From NCBI GenBank assembly GCA_037444305.1, contig JBBIMP010000085.1, forward strand, positions 1-9,109: a DNA stretch of 9,109 nt, read 5' to 3'. The number at the start of each line of letters is the position of its first letter. Within the stretch, counting starts at the first letter, position 1. The notes below the pieces were generated by a model, which worked only from the letters and a program-made list of their open reading frames with translations, did not search any database and was not told the origin of the DNA. Source of the stretch: JBBIMP01 sp037444305. GTDB taxonomy: Bacteria > Acidobacteriota > UBA6911. The translations under genes were made by a program, and so were the position numbers. Positions 6,675 through 9,109 of this stretch are shown here, piece by piece.

Positions 6675-7274
6675 GCCTAGAGCTGCTTTTCGGGGCATTG
6701 TCACTAAATTGTCACACCGCGGCGCCAGTTTTTGCACCGCTTCCTGCTTGCTGGCCAGGTTGGTGTGGGCATATCGCATGGTGACTGTGACAGTCGAGCG
6801 CCCCAGCAGTTCCTTTACCGTGACGATATCCACCCCCCGGCTTACAAGCCTGGATGCGAATGTATGGCGCAACGTGTGCCAGGTAACACCGGAGACCCCT
6901 GCTTTCCTGCAGGCGAGCTGAAAGCCCGCCTTGAGATCGCGGAGGGGCTTTCCGGTTTGGAGATTGCAAAAAACATACTCGTTTCTACGACCCAGCTGCC
7001 AGAACTGCAGGACTCGTTCGGTGACCTCGTTTGTCGGCACCTTTCGAATCCTGCCGGTCTTGCTCGCGAAGACCGAGATTATCCCCTGCTTCAGATCCAC
7101 CTGTTCCCAGCGCAGCGAGAAGATCTCGCCGATCCGCATTCCGGTGTGGAGTGCGAATCGCACGATATCCTGAACGTACGCCGAAGCATTCCGCTTGCCA
7201 GCCGCTGCCGGGATTTTATCACGAGGCGCGGAGTATGGCCCTCGGGAGAAGTGGTCACCCCCCGTATGCTGCAA
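6648..7274 (-). CDS. Tyrosine site-specific integrase, N-terminally truncated, probably inactive
   Basis: This is the catalytic domain of a phage/island-type tyrosine recombinase, which normally integrates and excises DNA by strand exchange. Visible active-site positions are Arg47 (HTGMRIGE), Lys72 (SKTGRIRK), His133 and Arg136 (HTLRHTF), and the nucleophile Tyr168 (TMRYAH). The usual second His of LLGHS is Arg159 here (LLGRS); the codon is CGC, one transition from CAC. The normal N-terminal arm- and core-binding domains (100 residues or more) are missing. Homology begins near residue 23, and the TTG assigned as start lacks a clear ribosome binding site. It lies 25 bp after the excisionase-like gene, consistent with a deletion that removed the 5' part of the integrase. 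It is probably a remnant. The gene abuts the 5' side of tRNA-Ser and ends within its promoter. Confidence 0.8.
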   Translation of the reverse strand: MQHTGGDHFSRGPYSAPRDKIPAAAGKRNASAYVQDIVRFALHTGMRIGEIFSLRWEQVDLKQGIISVFASKTGRIRKVPTNEVTERVLQFWQLGRRNEYVFCNLQTGKPLRDLKAGFQLACRKAGVSGVTWHTLRHTFASRLVSRGVDIVTVKELLGRSTVTVTMRYAHTNLASKQEAVQKLAPRCDNLVTMPRKAALGLQIVTEQV

Positions 7275-7299
7275 CCGGCAGTCGCGCGAAGTGCAGTTG

Positions 7300-7503
7300 C
7301 TAGCGCGGCAGGCAGCGGTTGGATTCCAGGAACCTCTGGAGATCCGAGATGTCGAAGCGCACCCGCCGGCCTACCTTGATGTAGGGGATTTTCTTCTGCC
7401 AGACCCAGCCATACAACGTCGACTCCGCGATGAGCAGAAACTGAGCTGCCTGGCGAACATCGAGCAGCCGGACGGTCCGGCCTTCTGCGCATTGTTCGGT
7501 CAC
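7300..7503 (-). CDS. Excisionase-family helix-turn-helix protein
   Basis: This 67-residue protein has a winged HTH of the excisionase/MerR-like type: VRLLDVRQAAQFLLIAESTL at about 11-30, then YGWVWQKKIPYIKVGRRVRFDISDLQRFLES. Such small proteins bind DNA at element ends and steer the integrase towards excision, or act as regulators of the element. The GTG start at 7503 is nine bases after GGAGGG on the minus strand and gives a typical length. An ATG 26 codons further upstream would add an unmatched Pro/Thr-rich leader and has a badly spaced AGGAGG, so it is less likely. Directly downstream lies the truncated integrase, the normal partner order xis-int. The HTH region itself looks intact. Confidence 0.78.
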   Translation of the reverse strand: MTEQCAEGRTVRLLDVRQAAQFLLIAESTLYGWVWQKKIPYIKVGRRVRFDISDLQRFLESNRCLPR

Positions 7504-9018
7504 TGTGACTGACCCTCCGGCTTTCGGGCTACAGGGTGTGGTGCGAATGGCCCTCATTGGCAACGCGTCCGATTCCTGCATTGGCTGTCAGCGTTCCTCC
7601 TGTGGTTCTTTTTCTGTCCAGGTAAACGTGAAGTGCAAGGTCACTTTGGAGCAGGCATCGCTGCGTCTGTTCAACCGCTTGGCTCTGCCTGGTTGAATGA
7701 CATGCCGACTTTACGTGAGAGGCGCCGGACGATGCGCGCGTGTATGCGCTGATGTATGTGACCGCGAGTGCGGTCCGAGTGGGAGCGACCCCCGGAGTGA
7801 CGGCAGGAACGGAGCAGGGTTTTGGGCGGGCTACCGACCCAAAACCCGGGGTCGCTCCCACTCGGACCCCCGCTTTGGGGTCCGTCGTGACCCGCCCCTG
7901 TCGGGGCAGGGAAGTGATTGCTCCAACTGGAGTTGCGCTTTTGATGCAATTGAAATTGCCGCTGAAAATAGAGCTGAAATTAGAATGCGTCTCGATTTTC
8001 AGTTTACCCGGGGCGCCCAGGTCGATTCGGCTGCTTCTTGGGATGCCCGGAGATGTCGCAGTCATATGCGAAAAGATTCCCTTACAAGTGGTGCAGGATG
8101 GCTGAAAAGCCGGCATTTTATGGGGTGAAAAACTTGCCGTCAGCGGCTGTTCCAGCGAGGTATCAGGTGCCATGACGGGGATTTCCGATGTCGAAAGATC
8201 ATCCCAAAACCGGATCAGCTCGTTCAGCAAGCAGCAGGACTGAAGCCCGATCGGGTAGCGGCTTCCCTGCCGCGCGATGCCAGAAAACCCAGCCTTTCGC
8301 TCCGTACTGCCGGCCCAAAAGAGCTTTCCCGCGCGTGAAGAAAACTCCGCTGAGACGGTTTCGTGCTGCTTTGATTGCCAGAAATGCTTGGCGGCCGGAA
8401 GTCCACGGAGCCCGGGCCGGCAGCGACGGGTCGCGTTACTGGACATGGTTGCCTGACTGCTCACTTGCGCTTGCGCCTCCGTTTACTGGGTAACTTCAAG
8501 CGGGTTTTTCTCGGCTGCAACGCGACGGCGCTGTGCAGCCGTCTGCCCAAATTCCGGACATCCAAGCTGTTGAGCCATAGGCCTTGCGGCATATAGTCTC
8601 GGCCAACCCGGTGACCGCAACGAAAGGGGCAAAGATCTTCAGCGGCTGGGGCAGGAGAAAATCTCTCACCGATTTCGCTTGACGAATCCGTGGGGGGGTA
8701 ACATCGCAGCTATGCAGCATGGCGGTTGATCTCTGAAGCCGCAGGTGCTGTTGGCGATGCTTGAAGGGGTCGCCGCATACTTCCCCCTACGAGGTTTTGG
8801 GAGCCGTGGCTGATGGCGCTGTGCCTTCCGGTCTTACAGTCTTCGGTAACCGAGATTCGTGAGCGGGCCCCGCCTACTCGCTGCATTTAAGGCAAACACA
8901 GACGGATTTGTCGTTATCGCGCCGGCAAGCCTAAAGTTGTGCATGCAGGCCCAACAATGGTTTACCCGCTTCTGACAGGAGGTGTCAACACGCGGGTTCC
9001 CGGAGCGGAGTCTGGGTG
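7504..9018. other. 1.5-kb stretch without a supportable gene
   Basis: Open frames up to about 300 codons exist here on both strands, but their translations are low-complexity or rich in Ser, Arg, Pro and Cys. They show no family motif and cross the hairpin cluster. None has a convincing ribosome binding site combined with a recognisable product. A frame on the plus strand at about 8129-8341 (containing IIPKPDQLVQQAAGLKPDRVAASLPRD) is slightly more protein-like but lacks a start and a match. The region probably represents decayed mobile or intergenic DNA. Apart from the hairpin cluster at 7772-7911, I see no RNA gene in it. Confidence 0.5.
7772..7911. repeat. Cluster of nested and tandem hairpins (REP/MITE-like)
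   Basis: A 21-bp perfect inverted repeat (7772-7792 with 7848-7868, starting GGTCCGAGTGGGAGCGACCC) encloses a second 10-bp perfect one, GGGTTTTGGG (7817-7826) with CCCAAAACCC (7838-7847). Two more hairpins follow: GGACCCC (7864-7870) with GGGGTCC (7877-7883), and GCCCC-TGTC-GGGGC (7894-7907). The whole unit is about 140 bp and very GC-rich. Its form is that of a repetitive extragenic palindrome or a small non-autonomous inverted-repeat element. Copies elsewhere cannot be checked here. No transposase of the REP-associated type is visible nearby. Confidence 0.75.
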
Positions 9019-9109
9019 TGTTGACGAATGATCAACGTCAACTACATTGACCGTTGACGACAATTACATTGACCGGTTTGGATTAATAGACAACATCATC
9101 ACGTCTCTC
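9019..9109. mobile_element. Candidate left end of an IS21-type insertion sequence
   Basis: A TGTTGACG terminus at 9019-9026 is followed by two copies of CAAYTACATTGACCG (9039-9053 and 9061-9075, one mismatch, 22-bp period). GTTGACGA occurs twice (9020-9027 and 9053-9060), and CGTCAAC is inverted at 9036-9042. IS21-family ends characteristically begin TGT and carry several short internal repeats bound by the transposase IstA, whose gene begins about 100 bp inside. The window ends before any istA start, so the family call is inference from the end structure only. Target duplication cannot be tested. Confidence 0.42.

Noticed and set aside
7529..8464. A 311-codon minus-strand frame
   Set aside because: It runs through the hairpin cluster, is Ser/Thr-rich without motifs, and lacks a ribosome binding site; it appears to be chance openness.
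8618..8638. Partial resemblance of an A/G-rich stretch to the 6424-6452 repeat arm
   Set aside because: The similarity is short and gapped, with no inverted partner, so it is compatible with chance.

Overview
The window looks like a high-GC Gram-negative chromosome, most plausibly Desulfobacterota (the old Deltaproteobacteria) or a neighbouring phylum. This placement is inference. It rests on the style of the PAS histidine kinase (a HEINTPTQYVADN H-box), the RpfG-type receiver and HDOD proteins, GTG starts, and a palindromic repeat next to a tRNA. No species can be named from the sequence alone.

Layout, left to right. (1) Positions 1-39, minus strand: the first 13 codons of groES, with a ribosome binding site and a plausible promoter at about 150-177. 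(2) Positions 210-1562, minus strand: a complete phosphomannomutase/phosphoglucomutase. (3) A 225-bp divergent intergenic region with several perfect palindromes. (4) Positions 1788-6413, plus strand: a tight four-gene signalling operon. It encodes a receiver-PAS-histidine kinase, a receiver-HDOD protein, a receiver fused to an HD-GYP domain that has lost its metal ligands, and a small receiver with a charged C-terminal tail. Gaps are 12 nt, a 1-nt overlap and 4 nt. The kinase probably phosphorylates one or more of the three downstream receivers. The HDOD and dead HD-GYP modules would then act by protein contacts rather than by cyclic-di-GMP hydrolysis.

(5) Positions 6417-6506: a 29-bp perfect inverted repeat that ends in a T-run on the minus strand, a good terminator for (6) tRNA-Ser(UGA) at 6535-6624, minus strand. 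(7) Immediately upstream of the tRNA is a decayed integration module on the minus strand. It has a 67-aa excisionase-type HTH protein (7300-7503) followed by a tyrosine recombinase reduced to its catalytic domain (6648-7274), with the second active-site His changed to Arg. The tRNA promoter overlaps the stop codon of this recombinase.

(8) Positions 7504-9018 hold no gene I can support. They contain a cluster of nested hairpins (7772-7911). (9) From about 9019 to the window end, repeated CAAYTACATTGACCG units behind a TGTTGACG terminus look like the left end of an IS21-type insertion sequence whose genes would lie beyond the window. The right 2.5 kb is therefore an accessory, decaying region joined to a conserved left part at the tRNA. 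I found no clear novel defence or biosynthetic system. The most distinctive item is the signalling operon with its catalytically dead HD-GYP partner.
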